DNA from: Aedes albopictus
Lineage: Eukaryota > Arthropoda > Insecta > Diptera > Culicidae
Length of the DNA stretch: 64,000 bases
Assembly: GCF_035046485.1 (NCBI RefSeq)
Contig: NC_085136.1
Location: 75,657,734-75,721,733, forward strand
Direction: 5' to 3'
A program made the position numbers and the translations under genes. Below the pieces are notes generated by a model, which saw only the letters and a program-made list of their open reading frames with translations, was not told the origin of the DNA and did no database searches. Numbering within the stretch: the stretch's first letter is position 1; each line of letters starts with the position of its first letter. Shown one piece after another: positions 43,160 to 53,931 of the stretch.

Positions 43160-44395
43160 TTGGCATTTTGTATCGTTGTAGAAATTTCAGCACAAATTGT
43201 AGGAGGAATTGCTGGAGAAAACTATATAGGCATTTCAAGAGAAACCCCATCAGGAATGCCTGGGGGAATCCAAAGAGAAATTCATTGAAGAAATACCAGA
43301 GGCATACATGGACAAGTCTCTGGAAGAACCGGTAGAGGTATTCTGGAGGAATCCATAGAGAAGGCCCTAAAGGAATTTCAGGAAGATCTTCCGGAAGAAT
43401 TCTAGTATGCCAGGAAAAATACCAATAGCAATCACTAGAAGAATTGCTGGACGTACCCAAGTTAGAATTTCTGGAAGATGAATTGCTGAAAGTACGAAAG
43501 TTGTTTGAGGAATCCTTGGAGGAAGACCAAAAGGTGCTTCTGCAAAAAAAATTATGAAAAATTTCAAGGGAATCTTTGGATAAAATCTCTGGTGGAATTC
43601 GAGGATGAACCCTTGGAGAAATCTCTGGAAGAATAATCGAAGGATTTTCTGCAAGAATTCCAGTAAAATGGCCGAAAGGATCTCAGCTAGGAAGCCAGGA
43701 GAAACCTTCAAAAGAACCCCTGACAGAAGTTCTGAAGTATCACAGTTAGAATTTCTGGGGGGGAATTCGTGGGGGAATCCCATGAGATGTTACTGAGGGG
43801 ATCCCTGGATAAAAACTCTGAAGGAATTCCTGGAGGAATCACCGGACTAACTTCTACAAGAATCTCAGAAGTATTGTCACGAATAATCCCAGCAAAAAGT
43901 CCTGAAAGAATCTCATGAGAAATCTCTAGCGAAAATCCTAGGAAAACACCTAAAGGTATTGCAGTAAGAATCCTGGGAAAAGTTCTGGGATAAATTGTTT
44001 GTAGAACTGCAGTTGCACTTTATTGAGGGATTCCAGCTGGAATGTCTGAAAAAAAAAACATCTGAAGATGTTCCTGGAAGAATCACCGTAGAAACTAATA
44101 GATTGGTCCCAGTAAAATTGTATTGAACGATCCTACCAAGAATTTTTGAAGAAATTTCTAGTGGAATCCTTTGAAGGAATCCTAGGTGGTATTATAGAAG
44201 CAATTGAAAGAGAATTGCTAATGGAAATTGCTGGAGGAATCTCTACAGTAGTTATAGGATAAACCCCGGAGAGAAGTTCTTTGAATGGACACCAGGAGGA
44301 ATGCCTACAGTGCTCCTTGGGATAATCGGTAGAGATCACAGGAGATATTTCTAGAGGAATCTCAGAAGATTTCCCGAAAGCATTGCTGTTATAGA
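43160..44395. repeat. Degenerate GGAATTCC/GGAGGAATC repeat block
   Basis: It is made of words such as GGAGGAATTGCTGGAGAAA, AAGAATTCTAGTA and GGAATCCTAGG. Long frames on the minus strand (up to 138 codons, hydrophobic F/L-rich) come from reading these words in reverse, and no gene is inferred. Confidence 0.7.
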
Positions 44396-44830
44396 TGTAG
44401 GATTTCTCGGCTATGCAGTCTCCAAACCAGTGCTGAATATTTCATTTCGTCATATCTAAATTCAATCATCTACAGCTCATTTTAGAAGCTGAACCTGAGA
44501 ATATGGTATATGAAAAACTTGTACGGCTAGACCAGTTCTGCAAGAAAGTCACGGAAAAGCCATTACTTTTCGAATATTTAAGGTAAATGTCACGGACTTC
44601 CTTCGAAAAATCCCAATGATATTCACGGTGAATATCATTTGGCATTTTTCAAAGGTAGTCCGTGACATTTACATCAAATATTTGAAAAATAACGGGTTTT
44701 CCGTGACTTTCTTGTAGAACTGGTCTAGCCGCACAAGTTTGTCATATACGATATTCTCAGGTTCAGCTTCTAAAATGAGCTGTAGGTGGTTGAATTTAGA
44801 TATGACGAAATGAAATTTTCAGCACTGCTC

Positions 44831-45037
44831 CAAACTCCTTGGAACGACAATGCCAACAAAATAAGTGAAATTAATTTTCAAAAAACCAAACCACATGTAC
44901 AGACTACCAAAAAATTCCAAACAGACATTCCGCTTAGCAAAGACTACAGACACAGAACGAACCAAATAATTTTTCCCCTGAAGATGGCAATAAACATTGC
45001 CGAAACGTAGGGACGAATTAAACCCGTTGTCGTTCAA
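44831..45037 (+). mobile_element. Probable Penelope-like 3' fragment
   Basis: About 207 bases interrupt the right arm of a foldback. They contain a hammerhead-like core and end near a GTCGTTC that is inverted relative to GAACGACAA near the start. Penelope-like elements are known to carry hammerhead motifs near their termini. The plus frame reading IFPLKMAINIAET is the kind of text found there. The assignment rests on these features only. Confidence 0.4.
44978..45005 (+). ncRNA. Hammerhead-ribozyme-like core
   Basis: CTGAAGA (44978-44984) fits the CUGANGA box, GGCAAT (44986-44991) pairs with ATTGCC (44996-45001) as stem II with an AAAC loop, and GAAA follows directly at 45002-45005. Stems I and III could not be drawn convincingly, so activity is uncertain. 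Confidence 0.45.
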
Positions 45038-45119
45038 AGCAGTTTGGAGACTTCATAGCCGAGAAATCCAACATCTAGTGCATCCAAACAGTCGAATACT
45101 CAAACCTCCAGTATTGCTG

Positions 45120-45500
45120 ATAGTAGGTATGCCAGGAGAAACTCCTATAGGAATCCCTAGAAGTGTTCATGGAAGTTAGAATTTCTAGATCAATCCTGAG
45201 GTTGAGCCAGAATTCATGGAGGACGGTCAATAGGAGCTCTTGGAGAAATCCCAGGGATTTCTGGAAAAAACTCCTGGAAGGATCCCAGCAGAAGTGCTAG
45301 AGTAAATTTCTAAACAAATCCCTAGCACAATTCCGGAAGGTACCACAGCTAGAATTTCTGGAGGAATTTTAGGAGAAACTACTGGAAGTATCGCAACAGG
45401 AGTAGCTTGAGGAATACCAGCAAGAATTACCGGAGGAAGGCCAATTGGAGCTCCTGTAGGAATCCCATGAGAAATTTTTCGAGGAATCTCTGATTAAAAA
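45120..45500. repeat. Degenerate GGAATCCC/AATTTCTGG repeat block
   Basis: Same family as 43160-44395 (for example GGAGAAACTCCTATAGGAAT, GCTAGAATTTCTGGAGGAA). No gene. Confidence 0.65.
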
Positions 45501-45539
45501 TGAAATTACAAAAATTTAAGTGTCGCTTCGGTATTTGTT

Positions 45540-46080
45540 TACTTTCGAAAAATGGATCCCGGAACCAGTTTCCGGGAAATCCGTAAAGTGGGTCCAAAGT
45601 AGCCAGTAGATTTTCAGACAACGTAAAACTAGAATTGGCTGATCTATTTCGACAACCGCGATGTTTGAAGTGCCACATGACAGTATTGAACTATTTTCAA
45701 AACTTGGCCTCGGGACTGGATTCCGGAAAACCAGTACACCGATTCCAAAATGGCCAGATGTATTATAAGTGACCAATCATCGTGATAATATGATATAACT
45801 TTCCAAATCATGAAGTTTGATATGTCGAATGATGGTGTTCATTCATCTTCGAAAAATGGCCAGCGGAGCTACCGGAACCGATTCCTGTGAAATCCGTTTA
45901 TCGGTTCCAAAATGGCCAAAAGCACCTCGGGTAACACAAAAACAACCCAGAATGATGTATCTTGAAAATTCAGGAAGTTTGAGGTGTCGCATGATGATAT
46001 CGAATCATTCAAAAATTGACCCCGGAATCGGTTACCTGGAACATCCATAAAACTGGTTCCAAGGCACTTAGTGACCAGGA
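45540..46080. repeat. Diverged tandem repeat, period about 150-165 bp
   Basis: Four loosely similar copies: TCGAAAAATGGATCCCGGAA (45546), AACTTGGCCTCGGGACTGG (about 45702), TCGAAAAATGGCCAGCGGA (45848) and AAAAATTGACCCCGGAATCG (about 46012). Each is followed by a GGTTCCAAAATGGCC-like phrase. It is non-coding. Confidence 0.7.
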
Positions 46081-46285
46081 TGCACATTCAGTCATCATAT
46101 TATTTTTATATCAGTCTTGTTCACTTTGGTCTGAAAACCAAACTGTTCTCATATCGAAAATTCACTTTTTCCAAAACTCCGCAGCCAGATGATCTTTCCA
46201 ACAATCACTAACAAATCCCTTAATTAGAAGGTATGCGCTTCTTGTTTCAAAATTTGGTCAACCATTATCGAAAAACAAAACAGTT

Positions 46286-46376
46286 AGGCCGTTCGCAATG
46301 CTGTTTTATTTTGTATGGCGAGTTTTAAAAATTTTAAAACTCGCCATACAAAATAAAACAGCATTGCGAACGGTCT
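46286..46376. repeat. Near-perfect 91-bp palindrome
   Basis: It is centred on 46331. Arms of 45 bases (ATGCTGTTTTATTTTGTATG and its complement) differ at one position. It is probably a minimal foldback insertion. Confidence 0.85.
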
Positions 46377-47103
46377 TATAGCGAAAACAGTGTTTTTTTT
46401 TTGCACTCTCGTAAGGGGGATTGGAAACGGAAGGGTTACCCAGATTTTTAGCCCTAGGCCTACCTTCAAAGATGCTACGGGTTCTGTTTTCAAACATTCA
46501 CTGTTGTGGCATTTAAATTCAAAGACAAAAAAGAAAAAAAAAATATAGGTGAAATTTGGTACATATTGCACCTCGTATCGGTAAATCGATAATCGCTATC
46601 ATTCCCGGGGAGAATTTTTTTTTCCCAAAAATCAGCCTCCCGCGCTGCAGAAACCGCTCGTTGGCTTCATAGCCTACTTTGCCAGCTTCAGATGATAGCC
46701 GAAAGTGTGTGAGTTTGGCGCGAATCCGTTCCCGGCCTCTGCCGGAATTTACTCGCTTTGTTTACAGTTATCGAGCAATTACTGTCTGGATGGTGGAGAC
46801 TGATATGTAGGTGCTGTCCAGCATCATCACCATCATCAACGACGCGATGACGGTCAGCTGGAGCGTGTATGGAGCTCGAGTTGATCCACAATGTGTATTT
46901 TTTATTTTTAAACACAGCGGTGATGGCTACGCAAACCATTTGATTTGCTTTGATTGACCAAATGTGTAAACAACAACAGCAGCAGCAACAAAACAGTAAA
47001 TGCATACACACGTGGGATGAATGCATTTAAAATTTGAATACCATGTGCACAGACAAGTAGATTGGGTTTATCTCCCGACTCCCGAGTCTCAACTATTCAG
47101 GCC
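46377..47103. other. Mostly unique DNA, no gene defined
   Basis: It contains CAG-rich and CATCATCACC simple runs (46825 and 46975). A 112-codon minus frame has poly-Cys from a CAG run and is not credible. It could be host flanking DNA. Confidence 0.35.
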
Positions 47104-47111
47104 ATTTCTAT

Positions 47112-47335
47112 TATAGACACTATAGATTCCATAGACTCGCGGAGACATGGTTGAGCAAAACGATTTTAGTGTATTTTGCCGTGAATTTAGAGTGTACCGA
47201 GCAAATATGACGTCACGCAATCCATTGTCGCTATTAAAATCGTGACGTCATGCTCATTTGGCTACACGAACTGACAGTTCGTTTGGCTACAGTTATCTTC
47301 GCCTCCGCGAGTCTATGGAATCTATAGTGTCTATA
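47112..47335. mobile_element. hAT-type MITE, 224 bp, with 8-bp target duplication
   Basis: ATTTCTAT lies at 47104-47111 and 47336-47343. Perfect 33-bp terminal repeats begin TATAGACACTATAGATTCCA and mirror at 47303-47335. There is no ORF. Confidence 0.88.
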
Positions 47336-47360
47336 ATTTCTATCCGTCCTAAGTGCAGAT

Positions 47361-47539
47361 GAGAGGCTCTCTTTAAATCTCCTCTCTTTCGATTATAACG
47401 TGCTTGTATTTAAAAATTTTGATTTACTTCTTTGCGTCGGAAGGTAGATTAAACAATCCTTTTCCGATCAACACATCAAAATGTTCACTGTAACATCGTA
47501 ATAATTTAAAGAGAATCGGAACAAAGAGAGCCTCTCTTT
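47361..47539. mobile_element. Small MITE, about 179 bp
   Basis: GAGAGGCTCTCTTT (47361-47374) mirrors AAAGAGAGCCTCTC (47523-47536). TGCAGAT lies just outside both ends (47354-47360 and 47540-47546), a probable 7-8-bp target duplication. Confidence 0.65.
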
Positions 47540-47546
47540 TGCAGAT

Positions 47547-48720
47547 TGTACCTTTAGATATGTTTGTCGCCTATTGACGATCAAACGCAAAGCTAAATTG
47601 CGCAGGTGGCGCTTTTCTAAAACAGCCAATTACGAACCCTAGACTGAATTGCTAATGATACAAATGGAAGAAAAGTGAAATTATTACAGATTCTCATAAC
47701 TTACATGCAATGTATTGGCCAGAAATATGTTGTTTTTGCTTCCAAAGTTCAAAATTTTGCGTTACCTAACCTCACATTTGATCGTCAATTGATTTCAATA
47801 CTTCTCCGACGACAGACCTTGACGATCGATGATATGCACAGGGTTTTTAGAGTGAGATGTTCGTTGTTCTGTGATCAGTGTTTGGGTTGTTAATGGAATA
47901 AGCTTGTATACGGAAGCATACGGGTAAAGCTGGCGAAAGAGAATCGCTATGCAGCGCATGCATTCCCAATTCGTGCGTTCAATAAAAATAACAAAAATAT
48001 TTGGAGTCTTCTTATTTGTGGTTGTTATGGTCTACTTGAATAGCGATCGTGGGAGGCTTCAATACCCCTTATTGAATGCAGAGTGAAGAAGTAGGTCACC
48101 TGATTGTACTCCATACAAAATCAACCGATGGGTTCATGTGTCACATCAACCTGCAAACTTTTCTTTATCTGGTATTGCATGCGTACTGGAATCATTACTT
48201 TCATATAGGAGACAAAAAATAATTTGCTTCAGCTTATGATTACTTACCTTAGTCCTTAATAAAAAGTAGAATCTGTGATTATGTACCATCTAGGTAGCAA
48301 CAAACCACCTTCGATCTTAACAGAGTGTAATACTTTATCAATATCAAACATCGACATTATTTTAAAAAATATCTTCGATCGAACCGAGATTCCAACTCAG
48401 CCGCCTCTAGAGTACAATAATTGTAGGTATGGTGTTGTAGCATGTCTGTTACAAGATATATATAGGATTTAGAATAAAGTTGAATAAAGTACTAACGCCA
48501 TAACACACAGTACAGACTTGCATGCTGTTTCCAAGCTTGTTTAAGTGCTTATGCACTTATAACGCTTACCAACTAAGCAAGCTTAACAACGTGCTCGATC
48601 ATCAATCAACACTTGCATTCAATGTGGTATACGATAAAAGCTTTCCGGGAGGCAATGAATAATCAGATGTATAGTGAACTTTAGGTAAATTTGATTTTTT
48701 TTTTTCATTTTTAAATATTT
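47547..48720. other. No recognised gene or repeat
   Basis: AT-rich DNA with a few short frames (for example 72 codons at 47675) that lack recognisable domains. Confidence 0.4.
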
Positions 48721-48910
48721 AGGGTAATTTTCCAATAAGGAATTTTATGAGACGTTTCAAATCAGCTGTTTTTTTGGTGTTTACCAGTTTTGAGGTCCAA
48801 CCGGTGGGTCCATTTATTTACATTTTTGCTAGCATAACATGTGATGCAGGCCCATCCAAAAAAATGGGGTTAATTTCTCTGCAAAAAAACGCGCCAATCC
48901 GCGCACTATA

Positions 48911-49168
48911 CAGTAGACTTTCGGTCGGTGCAAATGGTTTAACTGCAATGCTTTTTAACTGCAAGTCCGGTAAGTGCAACAAATATGCAGTTATCGCACC
49001 GCTATCCGTCAAAACGGTGCGCCAAGTTAGCCCAAATGAACAGTCGAATGAATTTTGCGTTCATTTAACGTCAATTGATGGGTTGTTGACGTCTATCTGA
49101 CGTTGCAGTTATCGAATTTTGTTCGCTAAGTGAAACGTAAACATGTTGCAGTTATCGAACGTCTACTG
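48911..49168 (+). mobile_element. TA-flanked MITE, copy 1
   Basis: It lies between TA dinucleotides (48909-48910, 49169-49170). The ends are CAGTAGACTTTCGGTCGG and CGAACGTCTACTG. It closely matches 49711-49935 in the same orientation. It contains repeated GCAGTTATCG and AACTGCA words. The pattern fits Tc1/mariner-type MITEs. Confidence 0.82.
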
Positions 49169-49348
49169 TAATCAATATCCGTAGACCGTGGAGATGTTTT
49201 CTCGTTTGCTAGTGGCATCATGCAATCTGGGAAATCCATACATGCCACATAAGAACCCGAAACTTCTCTGCCAGCAAAAATCTGATTGGCGCTCACCACA
49301 TGTTATGCTACTTTTCGCGTAAACAAAACATCAATTTATTGTAAACAA

Positions 49349-49562
49349 TAACAATAAGCGGCCCACCAATGAAACATCTCGTAGAATGGACTTATCCACC
49401 GATGAACCAAATTCATCGCGGTCCGAGTATTTTGACACTAGAGCGGGGTCTGTTCCAATCAGAATCGTCCAATTCTGATTGGAACGGCCCCGCTCTAGTG
49501 TCAAAATTCTCGGACCGCGATGAATTCGGTTCATCGGTGGATAAGTCCATAGCTTATTGTTG
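49349..49562. repeat. Near-perfect palindrome between the two TA MITEs
   Basis: TGGACTTATCCACCGATGAA (from about 49387) through AGAGCGGGG and AATTGG is mirrored up to about 49551, with a loop of a few bases near 49468. CAATAAGC at 49350 and GCTTATTG at 49552 extend it after a 26-base gap in one arm. Frames in both directions are reflections of the palindrome. Confidence 0.8.
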
Positions 49563-50093
49563 CACGGCTGAAAACTCGCCTATTGTTGCACACTCCATGT
49601 TATTCTTATGAGGTGTGCAACAATTCTGGAGCAACATTTGAAAAGGGCATACAAGCGGCGCTCCTGAGCCCCCATCAGCTTATTCACAAAACTAAGACAG
49701 TTATCAGATACAGTAGACGTTCGGTCGGTGCAAACGATTTAACTGCAATGCTTTTTAACTGCAGGTCCGGAAAGTGCAACAAATTTGCAGTTACCGCACC
49801 GCTATACGTCAAAACAATGCGCCAAGTTAGACCAAATGAACAATCGAATGAATTTTTCGTTCATTTAACGTCACTTGATGGGTCGACTTTTGTTAACTGA
49901 AACGTAAACATGTTGCAGTTATCGAACATCTACTGTAGAGCAAACATCGATCTTCCGGAAAACGGTGTTCATTTGCGTGGGTGGGCTGCTGTTAGGCCCT
50001 ACGGAGCGTTTTCGAAAAAAGACACAATACCTCTTGGGCCGTTTTCAAATGTTGCTCCAGAATTGGCGAATTTTTAGCCGTGCAACAATTGGA
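49557..50093. mobile_element. Foldback with TA MITE inserted
   Basis: TTGTTGCACGGCTGAAAACT (49557) and CTGGAGCAACATTTGAAAA (49626) are matched in reverse by TTTTCAAATGTTGCTCCAG and AGCCGTGCAACAATTGG (about 50044-50093). The left arm has an extra 45-base hairpin and the loop contains the MITE at 49711-49935. Confidence 0.65.
49711..49935 (+). mobile_element. TA-flanked MITE, copy 2
   Basis: TA lies at 49709-49710 and 49936-49937. The ends are CAGTAGACGTTCGGTCGG and CGAACATCTACTG. It is the same family and orientation as 48911-49168, with a deletion near its 3' third. Confidence 0.82.
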
Positions 50094-50779
50094 AAATTAC
50101 CTTATAATTCGAAAAAGCCCTTTTTCTGAGCCACAGTAAAACCACAGACAAACAGACGTAACACCTTGAACGATTTTCATGGAAATCCATCGCCCAGTTC
50201 ACACTACCATCACCTGGTGGAAAAGTTTCACGTGCAATATCGTCAACAGAAAGCGCTAGTGTGAAACGTCATACGCGTAGAAAAACGATGCGCGCGCCTC
50301 TGGTTGCGAAAGCCACAACTAAGAAAATTTAAAATGATCGTTAAAAGCGTGGTCGATGGAAATACGAATAGAGTGGAACAGGGACCAACAACTTTGCGAA
50401 TTGTAGAGTGGAACAGGGACCACAACTTTGCCAAAGAAAGAATTTTAATTCATTACGCATTTTTCAAAGGTAATTAACAAAAACAAATTAAAACACACAA
50501 CTTTAAGGCTATTTGCTCTAGAAAACTTAGTTATTTAACTTAACCAATCGGTTGAAAGATGCCATTAGATAGAAAATTCAATAATTTTTCGAATAAGGGT
50601 GAAAAAACAGCGATAAGTTTGACCATTTTAAAGTTATAGCCAGTTAAGGCAATAAGAGTCAAAAACATGGGGAGTTCAATAACTACGTAACGGTTGAGAT
50701 TTGACCATATGCGTAGAACAATTTTTTTCACCATTTATGGTCCTCTATCGCCCTTTAAAAAGTTTGCACTCAGGAACCT
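50094..50779. other. No gene; short 35-bp direct repeat
   Basis: AGAGTGGAACAGGGACCA occurs at 50370 and 50405, each followed by an AACTTTGC word. Otherwise AT-rich DNA. Confidence 0.45.
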
Positions 50780-51125
50780 AACACCCTGTAGTAATTATAG
50801 TTCATTTGAATTCCCTCTAATTGAATTGAATATATTTATGTTTCAAAGGAAAGCAACCAAATAGCCTTCATTAAATTGGAAAAGTAATGGGATGCATATG
50901 AAAAATAGATAGATTTACTGAAAAAAACATGGAATAAATTAAATTGCCATAACTTTTTTTCTTATCAATAATTTCAAATTAAGCCAACTGTTTTTCAAAG
51001 TTCATTATTTAAGTCATAAATGATCACAATTTCATTGCATTCGGTTCATTGAATCCGGAGATATAGCAGCTCAAAGTTGGCTATCGAATAATTATACCCT
51101 TTTCTAGAATCTTTATAACTTCGTG
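50780..51125. repeat. Dispersed repeat, single copy of the 1369-1905 family
   Basis: It shares CATTGCATTCGGTTCATTGA, TTGGCTATCGAATAATT and TCTAGAATCTTTATAAC with 1735-1890, and the reverse complement of 1375-1640 upstream. Non-coding. Confidence 0.6.
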
Positions 51126-51518
51126 CAGAATGGCTCGATCTTTTCTAAATTTGAACTACTGATACACAACTAGTTGATGAGCTTAAATACAGTAAAACTT
51201 TTGAGAATATTTGATGCCCTTTTCGAAAAGTTACAGCGAGTTGAACATTTTTTGAAAAGTGAAAATTTTACCTGTCCCAGTTATTTTGAGTATCCTCTGT
51301 ATCTCAATCCGTTCCGAAAATTGTGTCAATTGGTTTAAAATTGACTGAGTTATAATGGAAAAGTGCCCACACTAGAAGCTCTGCCGAGAAGGTTCCACTT
51401 GTTGTGAGTTGTGAGGTGAGAATAAATGATAGTGTCATTCCCCTTGCCTACTTTTCCCATTGACCAATTCCGGTGAGTTGAGCAATACATATTAACAAAA
51501 GTAATCAGTCGAGGATAC
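51126..51518. other. No recognised feature
   Basis: AT-rich DNA lacking repeats or credible frames. Confidence 0.35.
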
Positions 51519-51522
51519 TTAA

Positions 51523-51873
51523 GGCGAAACTGGATCCATTTCCTCACTTTTTGGTTCTTGATTTTTAATTAAATAACGAAGCAATATTTTAAAAATCGGT
51601 TTTCGTGCACATGTAGAGTATGGATCAAGGTATCTCCTGAATTTTTCCCTGGTGGAGAAAGTTTTTCGTTTTTGCGGAAACCATTTTTAAACAAAATTGC
51701 ACAAAAAAATGGTTGTTGCAAAAACGAAAAACCTTTCCCACCAGGGAAAAATTCAGGAGATACCTTGATCCATACTCTACATGTGTACGAAAACCGATTT
51801 TGAAAATATTGCTTCGTTATTTTATAAAAAAATCAAAAACAAAAAAAAATGATAAAATGCTTCCAGTTTCGCC
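51523..51873. mobile_element. TTAA-flanked foldback MITE, 351 bp
   Basis: It starts GGCGAAACTGG and ends CCAGTTTCGCC, with TTAA at 51519-51522 and 51874-51877. Arms pair over most of the length (TATCTCCTGAATTTTTCCCT and its mirror). It is non-coding and piggyBac-like by target site. Confidence 0.85.
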
Positions 51874-52029
51874 TTAAATGAATTCATTACGAAGATGGAT
51901 TAAGTTTTTTACTTGAATAGAATTCATGCTATTCCATTGCAGTTTACGTCGAAAAACATACAATATTGCAAAGGTATTATAGAGGTCTTTAGACCCTATA
52001 GGTCTTTAGGCCGAGCCTAGAATAGGTCT
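51874..52029. other. Unassigned spacer
   Basis: A short stretch with AGGTCTTTAGACC-like words near the following minisatellite. Confidence 0.3.
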
Positions 52030-52245
52030 TAAGGCAGACCTATTTCGCCTAATGACCTTTTCGGCCAAATTCCGTTTTCGGACTAATGACAAATTCGACC
52101 TAAGGACATAATCGGCCTATGGATCTATTCAGCCTTATGACCTTTTCGGCCCAATGGCCTATGCGGCCTAATAACCTATTCGGCTTTGTGACCTTTTCGG
52201 CCTAATGACATGTTCAGCCTCATGATCTATTCAGCCTATTAAGCA
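52030..52245. repeat. Minisatellite, unit about 16-17 bp
   Basis: Degenerate repetition of ATGACCTTTTCGGCCTA, with variants ATGACATGTTCAGCCTC and ATGGATCTATTCAGCC, about 12-13 copies. It is non-coding. Confidence 0.8.
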
Positions 52246-53229
52246 TTTAATTCATTGTTGAACACTGCAATAACCTAGTTTAGGTCCTAAACTGTTAATA
52301 TGTCTGCCACATTGTTTTCCAATTGCAGAGGCGTTTTAGGGCGTTCCAGTTCCAGGGGTGTTCCTAGTGGTCTCATGGATTTAAAAGAAGTTTCAGGGGC
52401 GTTCCAGACATGCTCTAGTACATTTCAGGGGGTTTCAGGGACGTTCCAGGAGTTTTCAAGGGGTTTCAGAGGTAATCCATTGGGTTCATGGACGTTTAAG
52501 GGGTGTTCCAGGAGATTTCCGAAGCGTTTGTTTCCGGCGATTACAGGGACGCTCCAGGAGTTATCAAAGTCATTACAGGAGTTCCACGGAGTTTCAGGGG
52601 TTGTCTAAGGAGTAGCAGGGGCGTTTCATTAGTATTCCAGAGGGTTTCTGGGGGTTTCAGAGGCATTCTAGGGGGTTTCAAGGGGTGTCATGGTCGTTCC
52701 AGAGGTGAGGATTAAAATAGCGTTCCAGGGGTGTTTCAGACCATTTCAGAAGTGTTCCAAGAATCCACAAAAAGTTGCAGGAGGATCATGGACGTTCCAA
52801 AAGATTTCAATGGCTTTCACAAGGGTTCAGAGCCATTTCAAAGGTCTTGCAGGACCGTTCCAGGGAATTTTAGAGGTTCTGCTGGGTATTTCAGGTGGTT
52901 TCAAGGGGTTCCGGAAGGTTTCAGGCACATTCCAGGAATGTTCTATGGGTCTCCGGGGGTTTCAGGAACGCTTCAGGGGACTTCAGAGGGTTGCAGGGGT
53001 CTTCCAAGGGATATCAGAGGTTTTCAGGGGCATTCCGGGGAGGTTCAAGGCGTTCCAAAGGGTTTCTGGGTCTTTTCAGCGGTGTTCCAAGGGATGAGGG
53101 ATGTGGAGTTCAGGAGCATCCCAAGGGTTTTTAAGGGATCCCAAAGTTGTTTTAAGGAGTAGAACGTTCCAGGGATGTTCGTGGAATTCCAGGGGTAATC
53201 CAGGTAGTCTCAGTGAGTTTCAGGAGTGA

Positions 53230-53329
53230 TAACCCTTATGTGGCCGACAGGGTACCCGGGTACCCAGCGCCCATTTAAAAAGCACGGTGTAGAAAAAAGC
53301 AAAAAGTTTGTCGGACACATAACGGTTAA
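53230..53329. mobile_element. Short MITE, about 100 bp
   Basis: The ends TAACCCTTATGTGGCCGAC and GTCGGACACATAACGGTTAA are reverse complements with one inserted base. The right side shows TTAA and the left a mutated ATAA. Confidence 0.65.
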
Positions 53330-53425
53330 GGAAGATCCAAAGGAATTCAAGTAAAAGCCCTTCTAGTGTTCCAGGGCGTACTAGGGGTGTTCAAGGGAGA
53401 TGCAGGACCGTTCCAGGAGATTTAA

Positions 53426-53544
53426 CCTTATGGAGCCGGATTGTTTCGCCGCTGCTGCTGCAACCTCGCTGCCCTCGAGCACATGTTTTTTTATATTCGA
53501 TTTCATCGTCGGAGTCATATAATGAGTTCTCAGGCCCCAAAGAG
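53426..53544. mobile_element. Short TTAA-flanked insertion, about 119 bp
   Basis: TTAA lies at 53422-53425 and 53545-53548. The ends are CCTTATGGAGCC and GGCCCCAAAGAG. It interrupts the TTTCAGGGG repeats. Terminal similarity is weak. Confidence 0.5.
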
Positions 53545-53779
53545 TTAAGGTGGTTTCAAGGGCGTTCCAATGGATTTCCGGGGCGTTACAGGAAGTTTCA
53601 AGGGATTTCAGGGGTGTTCTAGAGGGATCTTGGGAAGTTCCAGGGAGTTTCAAGGGTGTTCCAGGCGTCTAAAAGAGTTTCAGTCCTAGTAACATTTTTA
53701 AGTCAAATATACTAGAAGTGGTTTTAAAACCCATCATGAAACCAAAATAAAAGGTTTCAGGTTTTATGACAGCTCTTAA

Positions 53780-53894
53780 CCTTCCGTAACTCGCGCGGTT
53801 GGCTACCTGCATCAGCACCACGCTAATGCTGAGTACCCAAAGCGAGTTTTTTTCAACGTGTTGTACAAAATACAACAGCGCGATCGCTCGAGGG
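53780..53894. mobile_element. Short TTAA-flanked MITE, 115 bp
   Basis: TTAA lies at 53776-53779 and 53895-53898. The ends CCTTCCGTAACTCGCGCG and CGCGATCGCTCGAGGG are imperfect reverse complements. Confidence 0.65.
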
Positions 53895-53931
53895 TTAAAA
53901 CCACTACAAAACTAACGGGTCATCTTTATGG

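Larger units (their letters stand above)
44399..45070. mobile_element. Foldback element with an insertion in its right arm
   Basis: GGATTTCTCGGCTATGCAGT at about 44402 is mirrored by TTCATAGCCGAGAAATCC near 45070. The inner arms (44430-44620 and 44640-44830) are near-complete reverse complements around AATGATATTCACGGTGAATA. The right arm is interrupted from about 44831 to 45037 by unrelated sequence. Confidence 0.8.
52320..53680. repeat. Degenerate TTTCAGGGG/CGTTCCAGG repeat block
   Basis: About 1.3 kb of loosely repeated words such as GTTTCAGGGGCGTTCCAG, GGTTTCAGGGACG and GTGTTCCAGG, all in one orientation. Three plus-strand frames stay open for 100-143 codons because the words are stop-poor. 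They read as FQGVSGxFQxxS-like repeats and are not likely genes. Two short MITEs are inserted. Confidence 0.8.

Noticed and set aside
43367..43783. 138-codon hydrophobic minus frame that could be taken for a membrane protein
   Set aside because: It is an F/L-rich reading of GGAATTCC words in reverse and recurs in other repeat blocks.
46688..47026. 112-codon minus frame with poly-cysteine
   Set aside because: The poly-Cys comes from a CAG simple repeat, and there is no other protein-like feature.
49331..49611. Overlapping frames on both strands with the same peptide (NxIHRGPxILTLERG)
   Set aside because: These are reflections of a palindrome, not genes.
52300..53162. Frames of 100-143 codons reading FQGVSG-like repeats
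   Set aside because: They derive from TTTCAGGGG words. Three overlapping plus frames are open at once and no domain is present.
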